A stretch of DNA of 32,877 bases, taken from NCBI GenBank assembly GCA_004211695.1, contig SEEV01000044.1, positions 1-32,877 on the forward strand, given 5' to 3'. Under the pieces are notes generated by a model that saw only the letters and a program-made list of their open reading frames with translations, had not been told where the DNA came from and made no database searches. The DNA is from Rhodococcus sp. (in: high G+C Gram-positive bacteria) (GTDB lineage Bacteria; Actinomycetota; Actinomycetes; Mycobacteriales; Mycobacteriaceae). Every line of letters starts with the position of its first letter. Within the stretch, counting starts at the first letter, position 1. Below are positions 1 through 7,719 of this stretch, in pieces. A program made the translations under genes and the position numbers.

Positions 1-119
1 GTCTGGCACTGAGCCGGCGGCGAACCGTCTGGCACTGAGCCGGCGGCGAACCGTCTGGCACTGAGCCGGCGGCGAACCGTCTGGCACTGAGCCGGCGGCG
101 AACCGTCTGGCACTGAGCC
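1..119. repeat. 26-bp tandem repeat, 4.6 copies
   Basis: Four identical 26-bp units starting GTCTGGCACTGAGCCGGCGG lie head to tail (1-26, 27-52, 53-78, 79-104), followed by a 15-bp partial copy (105-119). The window opens exactly at a unit boundary, so the array may extend to the left. Because 26 is not a multiple of 3, each unit shifts the reading frame and stops appear quickly, so it is probably not protein coding. It lies beyond the terminator of the minus-strand MFS gene. The units show no sequence divergence, which fits either a recently expanded minisatellite or an assembly feature. Confidence 0.95.
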
Positions 120-138
120 TCCCGACGTTCACGGCGGC

Positions 139-174
139 GGCGCCCAACTCCCCGATCATCGGGGGCTGGGCGCC
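139..174 (-). terminator. Strong hairpin downstream of the MFS gene
   Basis: The arms GGCGCCCA and TGGGCGCC enclose a second pairing segment (CCCCGA with TCGGGG) around a small ATCA-type loop. Together they make a long GC-rich stem. It starts 11 bp past the stop codon of the minus-strand MFS gene. There is no clear T tract, which is common for actinobacterial terminators. Confidence 0.75.
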
Positions 175-185
175 GTTGTCGTGTG

Positions 186-1843
186 TCAGGCCTCAGCTTC
201 GCCCCGCGCCGCGGCCTGGAGTCCGGACTCGCTGCGGAGCGGGACTTCCTTCCAGAGCACGGTGAGGACGAAGGCGACGACGGCGAGCATCGACACGGTG
301 AGGAAGACCGATCCGATCGCGTCGGCGAATCCTTCCTTGAACGGCAGGGCCAGCACGTCGTCGAGTGTGCCGATCACCGAACTGTCCTTGAGGACGCCGC
401 TGACCCCGGCGTGGTCGGGGCTGAGCATGCCCTGGCCCATTGCGGCCTCGGCGGGGTCGTTGCTCTGTGCTGCGGCCACCACGGCTCGACGGAATTCGGG
501 TGTGCCGGCCGCCTCCGTGACGCGTTCACCGATGGCCGGGGTGAGGCGGGAGAAGAGGATCGACAGGAAGATCGCGACGCCGGCGGTGCCTCCGATCTGC
601 CGGAAGAACGTGGCCGCTCCGGTCGACACTCCCATGTCCTGCGGGGGCAGCGCGTTCTGGATGGCAAGGGTCAGCGGCTGCATCAGATTTCCGAGTCCGA
701 GCCCGAGGACGAGCATGAACGCCATGACGACGGGCATGGGCGTGTCGGCGGCCACGGTGTGCAGCAGGAATGCGCCGATCACGATGAGGGCGGTCCCCAG
801 GATGGGGAAGTACCGGTAGTGCCCGGTGCGCGAGATCATCTGACCGCTGACCACCGATCCGGCCATCAGTCCGAGGACCATCGGCAGGATCTGGAACCCG
901 GCGAGGGTGGGACTCGAGCCCTTCACCACTTGCAGGTACTGGGGCAGGAGGGTGATGCCGCCGAACATGACGGCTCCGACGACGAGACTGATCACGACGC
1001 CGAGCGCGAACGTGCTGTTGCGGAAGAACCGCATCGGGATGAGTGCGGCGTCCTTCATCGCCAGTTCCACGAGGATGAAGGCGAGCACCCCGATCACGCC
1101 GATTATGTAGCACGCCAACGATTTCGGGCTGTCCCATCCCCAGCTGTGCCCCTGTTCGGCGACCACCAGCAACGGCACCACACCGATCGCGAGAGCCAGG
1201 GCCCCCACCAGTCGATCCGCTGATCTCCGCTCGGGCGTTTCGGTAGATGCAGCACCCGAGAGACGACCGTGAGCGCGACCAGCCCGACCGGCACGTTGAC
1301 GAGGAAAACCCAACGCCAGCCGTCGATTCCGAGGATCACGTCCTGCCCCGCGAACACGCCGCCGAGGACGGGACCGAGAACGCTGGACGTGCCGAACACC
1401 GCGAGGAAGTACCCCTGGTACTTGGCTCGCTCGCGGGGGGAGACGATGTCGCCGATGATGGTGAGCGCCAACGAGAACAGGCCGCCCGCGCCGAGCCCCT
1501 GGATGGCGCGGAACGCGGCGAGGACGTACATCGACGTCGAGAACGTGCACAGCACCGACCCGATCACGAACACCGAGATCGCGAACATGAAGAACGGCTT
1601 GCGGCCGTAGATGTCGGACAGCTTGCCGTAGAGCGGCGTGGCCAGCGTCGCGGTGACCAGGTAGGCGGTGGTGGCCCACGCCTGCAGCGAGTACCCGTCG
1701 AGGTCGTCGGCGATGGTGCGGATCGCCGTCGCCACGATCGTCTGGTCGAGGGCGGCGAGGAACATGCCGAGCATCAATCCGCTGAGTACAGCCAGGATCT
1801 GCCGGTGGGTGTATGCCACCGGCATTTCGACCGAATTCGCCAC
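186..1843 (-). pseudogene. DHA2/EmrB-type MFS drug efflux transporter, frameshifted
   Basis: The N-terminal half (14-TM DHA2 family signatures such as LAALDQTIVATA, the motif-A loop GKLSDIYGRK, and GWRWVFLVNVPVGL) and the C-terminal half (from ALALAIGVVPLLVV to the end) are in different frames. The break is at a run of five C (1202-1206, plus strand). One extra base there would restore one protein of about 552 aa, normal for the family. The GTG start at 1843 is chosen because GAGGA lies just upstream and the family N-terminus follows. An inverted repeat at 1868-1886 may be its operator. The role would be proton-driven export of drugs or hydrophobic compounds across the inner membrane. Both halves look well conserved, so this is either a very recent inactivation or a homopolymer sequencing error. 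Confidence 0.85.
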
Positions 1844-1867
1844 TGTGTCCTCGCTGCACTGTTCGTT

Positions 1868-1886
1868 TACTTGTAGTCGGCAAGTA
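1868..1886 (-). promoter_or_regulatory. Inverted repeat TACTTG-N7-CAAGTA, candidate operator
   Basis: Perfect 6-bp arms spaced by 7 bp lie 25 bp upstream of the MFS GTG start, in the 105-bp gap after the crotonase gene. The size and placement suit a TetR- or MarR-type repressor of an efflux pump. No regulator gene is adjacent, so the binder is unknown. Confidence 0.45.
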
Positions 1887-1948
1887 TGCGAGCGCAGCGA
1901 GGACTCGGGCAACTGTTGGACTGGGCTTTACCTGCGGATAAGCGTCGA

Positions 1949-2779
1949 CTACTCGCCCTTGAACTCGGGTGTGCGCTTCTCGAAGACGGCCGTGATCGCC
2001 TCGGTCAGGTCCTGCGACGGCAGGAACGCGGCATTCCACGCGGCGACGTAGCGCAGGCTGTCGTCGACGGCGGCCGCGCGGGAGTGGTCGAGAACGTCTT
2101 TGATGCCGTGCACGACGAGCGGCGGGTTCGCCGCGATCTCGGCCGCGGTCTCGTGCGCAGCGGCGAGGACCGCTTCGGCGTCCGCGAAGACGTCGTTGAC
2201 GAGACCGATCTTCTCGGCGCGCCCGGAGTCGATGTCCTTGCCGGTGAGGGCGAGTTCCCGCAGATGGCCGTCGCCGATGATGGCGGGCAGTCGCGCGAAG
2301 CTGCCCATGTCGGCCACGATCGCGACCTTGACCTCACGGATGCTGAACTTCGCGTCGGTGCTGGCGTAGCGGATGTCGCACGCGGAGATCAGGTCGACGC
2401 CGCCGCCGATGCACCAGCCCTGGATGGCCGCGATCACCGGCTTGCGGCAGTCGGCGACCGCGTTGATGCCCGACTGCATGCGCTTGATCATGTCGTGGAA
2501 CGCGGTACGCGGGCCGGCCTGCGCCTTGTCCGCGAGGACGGAGCCGAAGCTGCCGCTCATGGCGGGCAGGTCCAGACCGAAGGAGAAGTTCTTGCCCGAG
2601 CCGGCGATCACCACGGCCCGCACGTCCGGATCCGAGTCGAGTTCACCGAAGATCCCGGGGAGCTCGCTCCAGAAATCCGGGCCCATCGCGTTGCCCTTTC
2701 CGGGGCCGATGAGCGTCACCTGCGCGACGTGATCCTTGCGCTCGACGGTGAACGCATTCCAGGTCTTGAGTTCGGTCAT
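1949..2779 (-). CDS. Crotonase-family protein, probable delta3,5-delta2,4-dienoyl-CoA isomerase
   Basis: A 276-aa crotonase-fold protein of the enoyl-CoA hydratase/isomerase superfamily. The oxyanion-hole regions (SFGLDLPAM near 66-73 and IQGWCIGGGVDL near 119-130) are present. Three acidic residues line up with those described for the mammalian peroxisomal dienoyl-CoA isomerase ECH1 (D176, E196, D204): here D129, E149 and D157, with identical spacing, in GGGVDLISACD and REVKVAIVADMG. This supports isomerisation of 3,5-dienoyl-CoA to 2,4-dienoyl-CoA during beta-oxidation of unsaturated fatty acids with odd-position double bonds. A plain hydratase is less likely. The ATG at 2779 has no Shine-Dalgarno sequence but a TACTCT -10 box six bases upstream, so the mRNA is probably leaderless. 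The MFS gene follows on the same strand after 105 bp. Confidence 0.88.
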   Translation of the reverse strand: MTELKTWNAFTVERKDHVAQVTLIGPGKGNAMGPDFWSELPGIFGELDSDPDVRAVVIAGSGKNFSFGLDLPAMSGSFGSVLADKAQAGPRTAFHDMIKRMQSGINAVADCRKPVIAAIQGWCIGGGVDLISACDIRYASTDAKFSIREVKVAIVADMGSFARLPAIIGDGHLRELALTGKDIDSGRAEKIGLVNDVFADAEAVLAAAHETAAEIAANPPLVVHGIKDVLDHSRAAAVDDSLRYVAAWNAAFLPSQDLTEAITAVFEKRTPEFKGE

Positions 2780-2792
2780 TACTCAAGAGTAA
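2779..2792 (-). promoter_or_regulatory. Leaderless promoter and palindrome upstream of the crotonase gene
   Basis: TTACTCAAGAGTAA is a perfect 6-2-6 palindrome that touches the ATG. Read on the minus strand it contains TACTCT (2791-2786), which would be a -10 box with six bases before the ATG. That implies transcription starting at or next to the A of the start codon. The palindrome may also be a repressor site. Confidence 0.5.
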
Positions 2793-2858
2793 CCACCGCT
2801 CGCGGAGGTCAGGCGAATACCCTGGAGGTCTCTGCACGTCTTGTGAACGGACAGCTCG

Positions 2859-4205
2859 ATGACTCACCGGACGACCCCGGACGGCGAAGCCGTCGTCTCC
2901 GGCGCCGACGGCGAAGCCGTCGTCGTCGGTGCCGGAATGGGAGGACTCCTGGCAGCGGCCGCTCTGGCCGATGTCTACCGGACCGTCGTCGTCCTCGAGC
3001 GGGACGTCCTGCCCGAGACGGCCACCCCACGCCGGTGCGTGCCGCAGGCCCGGCACGTGCACGCCCTTCTCGCCGCCGGGCAGTCCGCGATGGAGGACCT
3101 CCTGCCGGGTCTCGTGGCCGAACTTCTCGCCCTCGGCGCCACCGGGGGCGACGCTCTCGGCGACATCCGGTGGATCGTCGACGGGCACCGAATGGCCCGC
3201 GAGACCAGCGGGGTGCCCGGGATTCTCGCGAGCCGGGCGCTCGTCGAGTGGCAGGTGCGCCGGCGGGTGCGGGCCCTGCCGAACGTGCGGATCCTGGACC
3301 GATCCGACGTCACCGGTCTCACCGCCGACAGCGCGAGGGTGACCGGCGTGACCGTGCAGCACCGGGGCGGCGTCCCGCCGGAGGTCGCCCCGGCCGATCT
3401 CGTAGTGGACTCGTCCGGCCGGAGTTCGCAGAGCGTCGCCCGGCTCGGGGAGTTGGGGTTCGCGCCCCCGTCCGAGTCGCAGGTGGCCGTCGACGTCACG
3501 TACGCGACGAGACACTTCCGGCTCGACCCACCGCACCTGGACGGGGATTCCGGCATCGGGATGGCGCCGGGACCGTCGCATCCACGCAGCGGATTCATGG
3601 GTGTACAGGAGGACGGCACCTGGATCGTCACCCTCGCCGGGTACGGGGACGACGTGCCGCCGCTGGACCCGGGCGGATTCCTCGACTTCGTGAAGTCGTT
3701 CCCCGCCCCGGACATGTACGACGCGTTGCGCACGGCCGAGCCGGTGGACGACGGCGTGCGCTACCGGATCCCGACGACCGTCCGCCGGCGCTATTCCGCG
3801 GACGATCTGCCGTCGAACTATCTGCCGTTCGCGGACGCGATCTGCTCGTTCAACCCCATCTACGGCCAGGGCATGAGCGTCGCCGCGGTGGAGGCGACGA
3901 TCCTGCGGGACTGCCTGCGGTCGGGAAGGACGCAGCTCGCTCGCCGGTTCCTCCGCGGGGCGAATCGATGTATCAATGCGGCGTGGAATCTCACCGTCGA
4001 CAACGATCTCCGGATTCCGGCGGTGCCCGGACGCCGGTCGCCGCGGGTCCGGATGGTGAACGCCTACGCGTCCCGGATCGACCGGGCGGCGTCCGTCGAC
4101 CCGGCGGTCGGGTCCGCGTTCCTCCGGGTGACGCACCTTCTCGACCGTCCGGGGACGCTCCTGCGACCGGCGACGGTCCTGCGTGTTCTGCTCGCCTCCC
4201 GCTGA
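2859..4205 (+). CDS. FAD-dependent oxidoreductase/monooxygenase-like protein
   Basis: A 448-aa flavoprotein. A Rossmann dinucleotide motif (VVVGAGMGGLLAAAALA, about residues 21-37) is followed by an acidic strand end (VVVLERD), the usual FAD-ADP binding arrangement. Near the C-terminus, a second FAD contact region reads FADAICSFNPIYGQGMSVAA, as in the p-hydroxybenzoate hydroxylase/geranylgeranyl reductase superfamily. It would use FAD, with NAD(P)H, to hydroxylate or reduce an unknown lipid-like or aromatic substrate. The ATG at 2859 has only a weak ribosome site. A 27-bp in-frame tandem duplication (2880-2933) repeats the residues leading into the nucleotide-binding strand. The gene is divergent from the crotonase gene and followed after 75 bp by the hydrolase gene. 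Confidence 0.82.
   Translation: MTHRTTPDGEAVVSGADGEAVVVGAGMGGLLAAAALADVYRTVVVLERDVLPETATPRRCVPQARHVHALLAAGQSAMEDLLPGLVAELLALGATGGDALGDIRWIVDGHRMARETSGVPGILASRALVEWQVRRRVRALPNVRILDRSDVTGLTADSARVTGVTVQHRGGVPPEVAPADLVVDSSGRSSQSVARLGELGFAPPSESQVAVDVTYATRHFRLDPPHLDGDSGIGMAPGPSHPRSGFMGVQEDGTWIVTLAGYGDDVPPLDPGGFLDFVKSFPAPDMYDALRTAEPVDDGVRYRIPTTVRRRYSADDLPSNYLPFADAICSFNPIYGQGMSVAAVEATILRDCLRSGRTQLARRFLRGANRCINAAWNLTVDNDLRIPAVPGRRSPRVRMVNAYASRIDRAASVDPAVGSAFLRVTHLLDRPGTLLRPATVLRVLLASR
2880..2933 (+). repeat. In-frame 27-bp tandem duplication inside the FAD enzyme
   Basis: GACGGCGAAGCCGTCGTC occurs at 2880-2897 and again at 2907-2924, exactly 27 bp apart, and the rest of each unit is nearly the same. 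It encodes DGEAVVSGA followed by DGEAVVVGA. Each copy also holds the dyad GACGGC-GAA-GCCGTC, which could fold in the mRNA near the start codon. Confidence 0.9.
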
Positions 4206-4225
4206 CGGGCGACCACGAGATTACC

Positions 4226-4248
4226 TGTATGTTGTCGTCACAGATACA
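4226..4248 (+). promoter_or_regulatory. Inverted repeat TGTAT-N13-ATACA upstream of the hydrolase gene
   Basis: Perfect 5-bp arms flank 13 bp in the 75-bp gap before the hydrolase gene. The right arm overlaps a possible -10 element (GATACA). It is a plausible operator, but short arms like these occur by chance. Confidence 0.3.
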
Positions 4249-4280
4249 TGACGGATCTGTGCCGCCACGAGAGGAAATCC

Positions 4281-5396
4281 GTGCTCGACATCGCCTGGAA
4301 CCCCACGCTGAACACGCTGACCCGCAACGCCTGGCGACTGTCGTTCGGCGGCGGGATCGCACCGGTCCAGCGGACGCCGTCGACGCGCATCCACGAGGCA
4401 CCCCATCAGGACCTGTACCGGTTCGACAGCGCCGAGACCGACGGTGGCCGGCCCGTCCTTCTCGTGCCACCGCTCGCGGCACCCGCGCAGTGCTTCGACC
4501 TCCGGCCGGGCCAGAGCCTGGCGGCGCATCTCGTCGGCGCCGGCAGGGCGACGTATCTCGTCGACTACGGAACGATGGGCTACTCCGACCGCGGCCTCGG
4601 GTTCGAGGACTGGATCGACGACATCATCCCGGCGGCGGTCGACCGTGTGTCCGGCCGCCACGACGGGACGGCCGTCGACCTGATCGGCTGGAGCCTCGGG
4701 GGAACGATGTCGCTACTGACGGCCGCCGGCCGGAGCGATCTGCCCATCGGTTCCGTGACGGCGATCGGCACGCCCATCGACTACGAGTCGGTGACCATGA
4801 TCGCGCCGTTGCGCGCGGTCGGCCGCTTCACCGGCGATCGGCCCCTGACCACCGCCACGCGGGCGATGGGCGGCCTGCCCGCTCCGCTGGTCCAGGCCAG
4901 TTACCGCTTCACTGCACTGCAGCGCGAACTCACCAAACCGTGGTTCATCGCGCGGAATCTCCACGACACGGAGACCCTCGCCCGCATGGAATCCATCGAC
5001 CGGTTCATGGCCGACATGCCCGGTTACCCGGCACGCTTCTTCCACCAGGTGTGCACCCAGTTGATCCTCGGGAACGCGCTCGCCACGGGCAGCTTCCAGA
5101 CCCGGAACGGTGCCGTCGCGCTCGCCGACCTCACGGTGCCGGTTCTCGCGATCGGCGGAACCGAGGACGTCATCGCCCCGATCGCGTCGGTGCGTGCGGC
5201 GACGGACGTGCTCACCGGCTCCCCCTCGGTGCGATTCGAGTCCGCACCGGGCAGCCACCTCGGTCTCGTCGCGGGCCCGAAGGCCAAGGACTCCACCTGG
5301 GCGCGCATCGACGAGTTCCTCGACGGCGTTCAGGCCCCGGCGCGGGCGACGGCCCCGGCGAACAGTGCGGTGACGGCGGCGCCCATCGTCGGCTGA
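4281..5396 (+). CDS. PhaC-like alpha/beta hydrolase
   Basis: A 371-aa alpha/beta hydrolase from a GTG at 4281, chosen for the GAGAGGA ribosome site five bases upstream; an in-frame ATG at 4248 lacks one. The fold resembles polyhydroxyalkanoate synthase: a PPLAAPAQCFDL segment, a YLVDYGTMGYSD segment, then the nucleophile elbow GWSLGG (Ser at about 138), an acid in GGTEDVIAP, and a His in GSHLGLVAG. True PHA synthases use Cys in the G-x-C-x-G box. Serine here points to an esterase, depolymerase or thioesterase rather than a polymerase. It probably acts in the cytoplasm on acyl or polyester substrates. The 3' end overlaps the convergent tetR gene by 67 bp. It may be co-transcribed with the preceding FAD gene. 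Confidence 0.82.
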   Translation: MLDIAWNPTLNTLTRNAWRLSFGGGIAPVQRTPSTRIHEAPHQDLYRFDSAETDGGRPVLLVPPLAAPAQCFDLRPGQSLAAHLVGAGRATYLVDYGTMGYSDRGLGFEDWIDDIIPAAVDRVSGRHDGTAVDLIGWSLGGTMSLLTAAGRSDLPIGSVTAIGTPIDYESVTMIAPLRAVGRFTGDRPLTTATRAMGGLPAPLVQASYRFTALQRELTKPWFIARNLHDTETLARMESIDRFMADMPGYPARFFHQVCTQLILGNALATGSFQTRNGAVALADLTVPVLAIGGTEDVIAPIASVRAATDVLTGSPSVRFESAPGSHLGLVAGPKAKDSTWARIDEFLDGVQAPARATAPANSAVTAAPIVG

Positions 5397-5977
5397 TCCA
5401 CTTCCTCCGGATCGACGGAGTGCTCGAGGACGAGTCCCGAGATGAGCGCCATCAGCGAGATGGCGGTGGTGCGGACGTCGAAGGCGTCGTCCACACCCCA
5501 CTCCCGCGCCCGCTCGCCGATCAATTCGACGAGCTTGCCCCGCAACTGCCGCCGCTCCCTCAGGTAGGCCTGCGCGATCTGCGGGTCCCGGGCGGCGAGC
5601 ACGCCGAACTCGAGTACCAGCAGCGACCATCCCGGCTCGCGCACCATCCACGACGCGATGGCCTCGCCGCCTCTGCCCGCGGCGTCCGACGGGTTCATTC
5701 CGGCGATCTCGGAGAGCACCCGTCCCGCGAGTTCGAGTGAGCGCGCCGCGAAGAGTTCGGCGAACAGGTCCTGCTTCGATTCGAAGTTCGAGTAGACCGC
5801 GCCCTTGGTGAACCCGGCCCGGCGCGCGACTTCGGCGAGCCTGGCCGCGCTGAAACCTCGTTCCGCGAATTCCTCCGCCGCGGCGTCGAGGAGGCGTTGA
5901 CGCACGACGTCACGACCGGGACGCGTCGCCGGCGTCCATTCGGTGTGACGACTGTCCGGTTGACGATCGTCAGTCAC
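5330..5977 (-). CDS. TetR-family transcriptional regulator
   Basis: A 215-aa regulator from a GTG at 5977. The N-terminal helix-turn-helix is typical: RLLDAAAEEFAERGFSAA, then RLAEVARRAGFTKGAVYSNF with the recognition helix, and KQDLFAEL. The C-terminal ligand domain is divergent and Ala-rich, and the ligand cannot be read. The longer in-frame ORF upstream is not used, since it would run through the operator. The gene is divergent from the DUF3533-like membrane gene, with two adjacent palindromic sites between them, one touching the GTG. That geometry implies autorepression and control of the membrane gene. The tail overlaps the hydrolase gene. Confidence 0.92.
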   Translation of the reverse strand: MTDDRQPDSRHTEWTPATRPGRDVVRQRLLDAAAEEFAERGFSAARLAEVARRAGFTKGAVYSNFESKQDLFAELFAARSLELAGRVLSEIAGMNPSDAAGRGGEAIASWMVREPGWSLLVLEFGVLAARDPQIAQAYLRERRQLRGKLVELIGERAREWGVDDAFDVRTTAISLMALISGLVLEHSVDPEEVDQPTMGAAVTALFAGAVARAGA

Positions 5978-6009
5978 GATACCTATGGTATTCAATACCC
6001 GCGGTATCG
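5977..6009. promoter_or_regulatory. Double TetR operator, nested 33-bp palindrome
   Basis: Two 13-bp inverted repeats ATACC-N3-GGTAT (5979-5991 and 5995-6007) are separated by TCA. The whole 33 bp is itself symmetric about 5993: CGATACC at 5977-5983 mirrors GGTATCG at 6003-6009, and GGTAT at 5987-5991 mirrors ATACC at 5995-5999. Site centres are 16 bp apart. It sits between tetR (start at 5977) and the membrane gene (start at 6030), the expected place for a shared operator. Confidence 0.85.
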
Positions 6010-6029
6010 ACAAGGATCGAGGACGTCCG

Positions 6030-7121
6030 ATGACCATGACCGACAGCGACACCACCAGCCGCACCCCCGCGCACCACGACAGTCCGGTGTCCAGGTACGG
6101 GGCGCCCAAGGTGATGGTTGCGCTGGTCTTCGGGGTACTTCTGCTCCAGCTCGGCTTCATCCTCAGCTACGTGGCGGCATTCCATCAGCCCACCCCGCGC
6201 GACATCGAGATCGCCGTCGTCGCGTCGGAGGGAGTGCCTGCCGGCACGGACCAGCAGGTCGCCGACCGGCTCGATGCGATCGACGGCGGCCCGCTCCGGG
6301 CACGTGTCGTCTCGGACACCGCGGAAGCCCGGCGACTCCTCCACGACCGCGAGATCCAGGGCGCGTTCGTCGTGAATCCGGCCGGGCCCGACACCCTGAT
6401 CACGGCGAGCGCCGGTGGCAGCTCCATCTCCAGCGCGCTCGAATCGGTGTTCGCCCAGGTGGAGAACAGTCAGGGTCGCCAGTTCACCGTGCGCGACGAG
6501 ATTCCCGTCGGCGTGCACGACAACCGCGGACTGTCCGGTTTCTATCTGGCGGTCGGGTGGGTGGTCGGCGGCTACCTCCTCGCGGCGGCGATCGGCCTCT
6601 TCATCGGCGCACCGCGGACCCTGCGTCAGGCCGCCGCGCACACCGCGGTCCTCTTCGGCTACGCCGTGATCTCGGGTGCACTCGGTGCCCTGATCACCAC
6701 TCATGTGCTCGGCACGTTCGCCGGCCACTGGTTCCCGCTGTGGCTTCTCGGCACCGGTGTCGTCTTCGGCACCGCCCTGTTCACCCTCGGACTGCGCGCC
6801 GCGGTCGGCGTCCTCGCGGTGCCCCTCGCGATCGCCGTCTTCGTGATTCTGGGCAATCCCAGCGCCGGCGGGGCGTTCGGTTCCAACGTCATCCCCGCCT
6901 TCTACTCGGCCATCGGACGCTGGATCACCCCCGGCGCCGGTACCGAGGGAATCCGCAGCATCGTGTACTTCGACGGCGTGGGGCTGGGGCAGCCGGCTCT
7001 CGCGCTCGCGCTGTACTCCGTGATCGGTCTCGGACTGCTCTTCGGGTTCACGGCGCGACGTCTCCGGAAGGCGGAATCGACTACGCCCCGTTCCGATGTC
7101 GTGTCGGACGACGCTTCTTGA
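6030..7121 (+). CDS. DUF3533/YhgE-Pip-like membrane protein
   Basis: A 363-aa membrane protein. After a short cytoplasmic N-terminus comes one TM helix (VMVALVFGVLLLQLGFILSY), an extracytoplasmic domain of about 135 residues (beginning PRDIEIAVVASEGVP), then about five further TM helices. This layout is shared by the DUF3533 and YhgE/Pip families, which relate to ABC-2 type permeases and often accompany TetR repressors and efflux functions. No ATPase lies nearby. The ATG at 6030 is chosen for GAGGA six bases upstream. The gene starts 21 bp after the double TetR operator, so it is probably the regulator's main target. A role in export or envelope stress is inferred. Confidence 0.75.
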   Translation: MTMTDSDTTSRTPAHHDSPVSRYGAPKVMVALVFGVLLLQLGFILSYVAAFHQPTPRDIEIAVVASEGVPAGTDQQVADRLDAIDGGPLRARVVSDTAEARRLLHDREIQGAFVVNPAGPDTLITASAGGSSISSALESVFAQVENSQGRQFTVRDEIPVGVHDNRGLSGFYLAVGWVVGGYLLAAAIGLFIGAPRTLRQAAAHTAVLFGYAVISGALGALITTHVLGTFAGHWFPLWLLGTGVVFGTALFTLGLRAAVGVLAVPLAIAVFVILGNPSAGGAFGSNVIPAFYSAIGRWITPGAGTEGIRSIVYFDGVGLGQPALALALYSVIGLGLLFGFTARRLRKAESTTPRSDVVSDDAS

Positions 7122-7143
7122 TGTCGTTCCGGGGGAATGGACC

Positions 7144-7155
7144 TACTCTTGGTTC
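7144..7155 (+). promoter_or_regulatory. -10 box of a probable leaderless promoter for the YbaK gene
   Basis: TACTCT at 7144-7149 lies six bases before the ATG at 7156, the same spacing and hexamer as at the crotonase gene. No Shine-Dalgarno sequence is present. A TTGATG at 7118-7123 could be a -35 with a long 20-bp spacer. Confidence 0.5.
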
Positions 7156-7629
7156 ATGCCGACGCCCCTGCACCCCCACGCCGCGCATGTCGCCGAGACT
7201 CTGATCGCGCGAGGGCACCATGGGGTGATCGTGACCCAGCCGGACTCCACCCACTCCGCGGCCGAGGCAGCGGAATCGCTGGGGGTCGATATCGGGGCCA
7301 TCACCAAGTCGCTGGTGTTCCTTCTCGACGACGACCCGATCCTGCTCCTCGTGTCGGGGGCGCACGAGGTGGATCTGGCGAACACCGGCAAACGTCTGCA
7401 GGGAAATCTGACCCAGGCGCCTCTCGACATGGTGCGGATCGCAACCGGCCAGCCGATCGGCGGTATCGCCCCGCTCGGGCATCCCACGAATCTCCCGACC
7501 TACGTCGACAACGCCCTGTCGGAGTACCCGGAACTGTGGGCGGCCGCCGGGCACCCCGACACCGTCTTCCGCACGTCGTTCTCGGAGTTGGTGCGGATCA
7601 CCGCCGGCCTGGCGATCGACGTCGACTGA
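7156..7629 (+). CDS. YbaK/EbsC-family aminoacyl-tRNA deacylase
   Basis: A 157-aa single-domain protein of the YbaK/ProRS-INS superfamily, which hydrolyses mischarged aminoacyl-tRNAs in trans (for example Cys-tRNA-Pro). Visible features are the conserved lysine in GAITKSLVFLL (K51; equivalent to the E. coli YbaK catalytic-site lysine), LVSGAHEVDL, and the glycine-rich IGGIAPLGHP loop. The ATG at 7156 fits the family length, and a leaderless promoter precedes it. Exact tRNA specificity cannot be told from sequence. It sits between the DUF3533-like gene and the flavin reductase gene and has no obvious functional tie to either. Confidence 0.9.
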   Translation: MPTPLHPHAAHVAETLIARGHHGVIVTQPDSTHSAAEAAESLGVDIGAITKSLVFLLDDDPILLLVSGAHEVDLANTGKRLQGNLTQAPLDMVRIATGQPIGGIAPLGHPTNLPTYVDNALSEYPELWAAAGHPDTVFRTSFSELVRITAGLAIDVD

Positions 7630-7650
7630 ATCCCCGGCCGGCCGCGCCCC

Positions 7651-7656
7651 TATAGT
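7651..7656 (+). promoter_or_regulatory. -10 box TATAGT for the flavin reductase gene
   Basis: TATAGT lies 22 bp after the YbaK stop and predicts a leader of about 57 nt that contains several short GC stems (for example CGGG-CCGA-CCCG). No good -35 is visible. The leader matches no riboswitch I recognise. Confidence 0.45.
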
Positions 7657-7719
7657 TGACGGCACATCTCGTGAACGCGAGTGGCACAGTGACCCACACG
7701 GGCCGACCCGGAGAATGAT

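Noticed and set aside
1-119. CRISPR array
   Set aside because: The units are directly contiguous with no spacers, so this is a tandem repeat.
1844-2039. N-terminal extension of the MFS open frame beyond 1843
   Set aside because: This frame is out of register with the family N-terminus, which is encoded in the other frame from 1843 to about 1206.
1886-5740. A 1284-codon plus-strand open frame
   Set aside because: It crosses real genes on both strands and reads as Arg/Gly-rich low-complexity sequence, typical of an off-frame in high-GC DNA.
7657-7719. Possible riboswitch in the flavin reductase leader
   Set aside because: Only short independent GC stems are visible; the conserved FMN, SAM or cobalamin motifs I know are absent.
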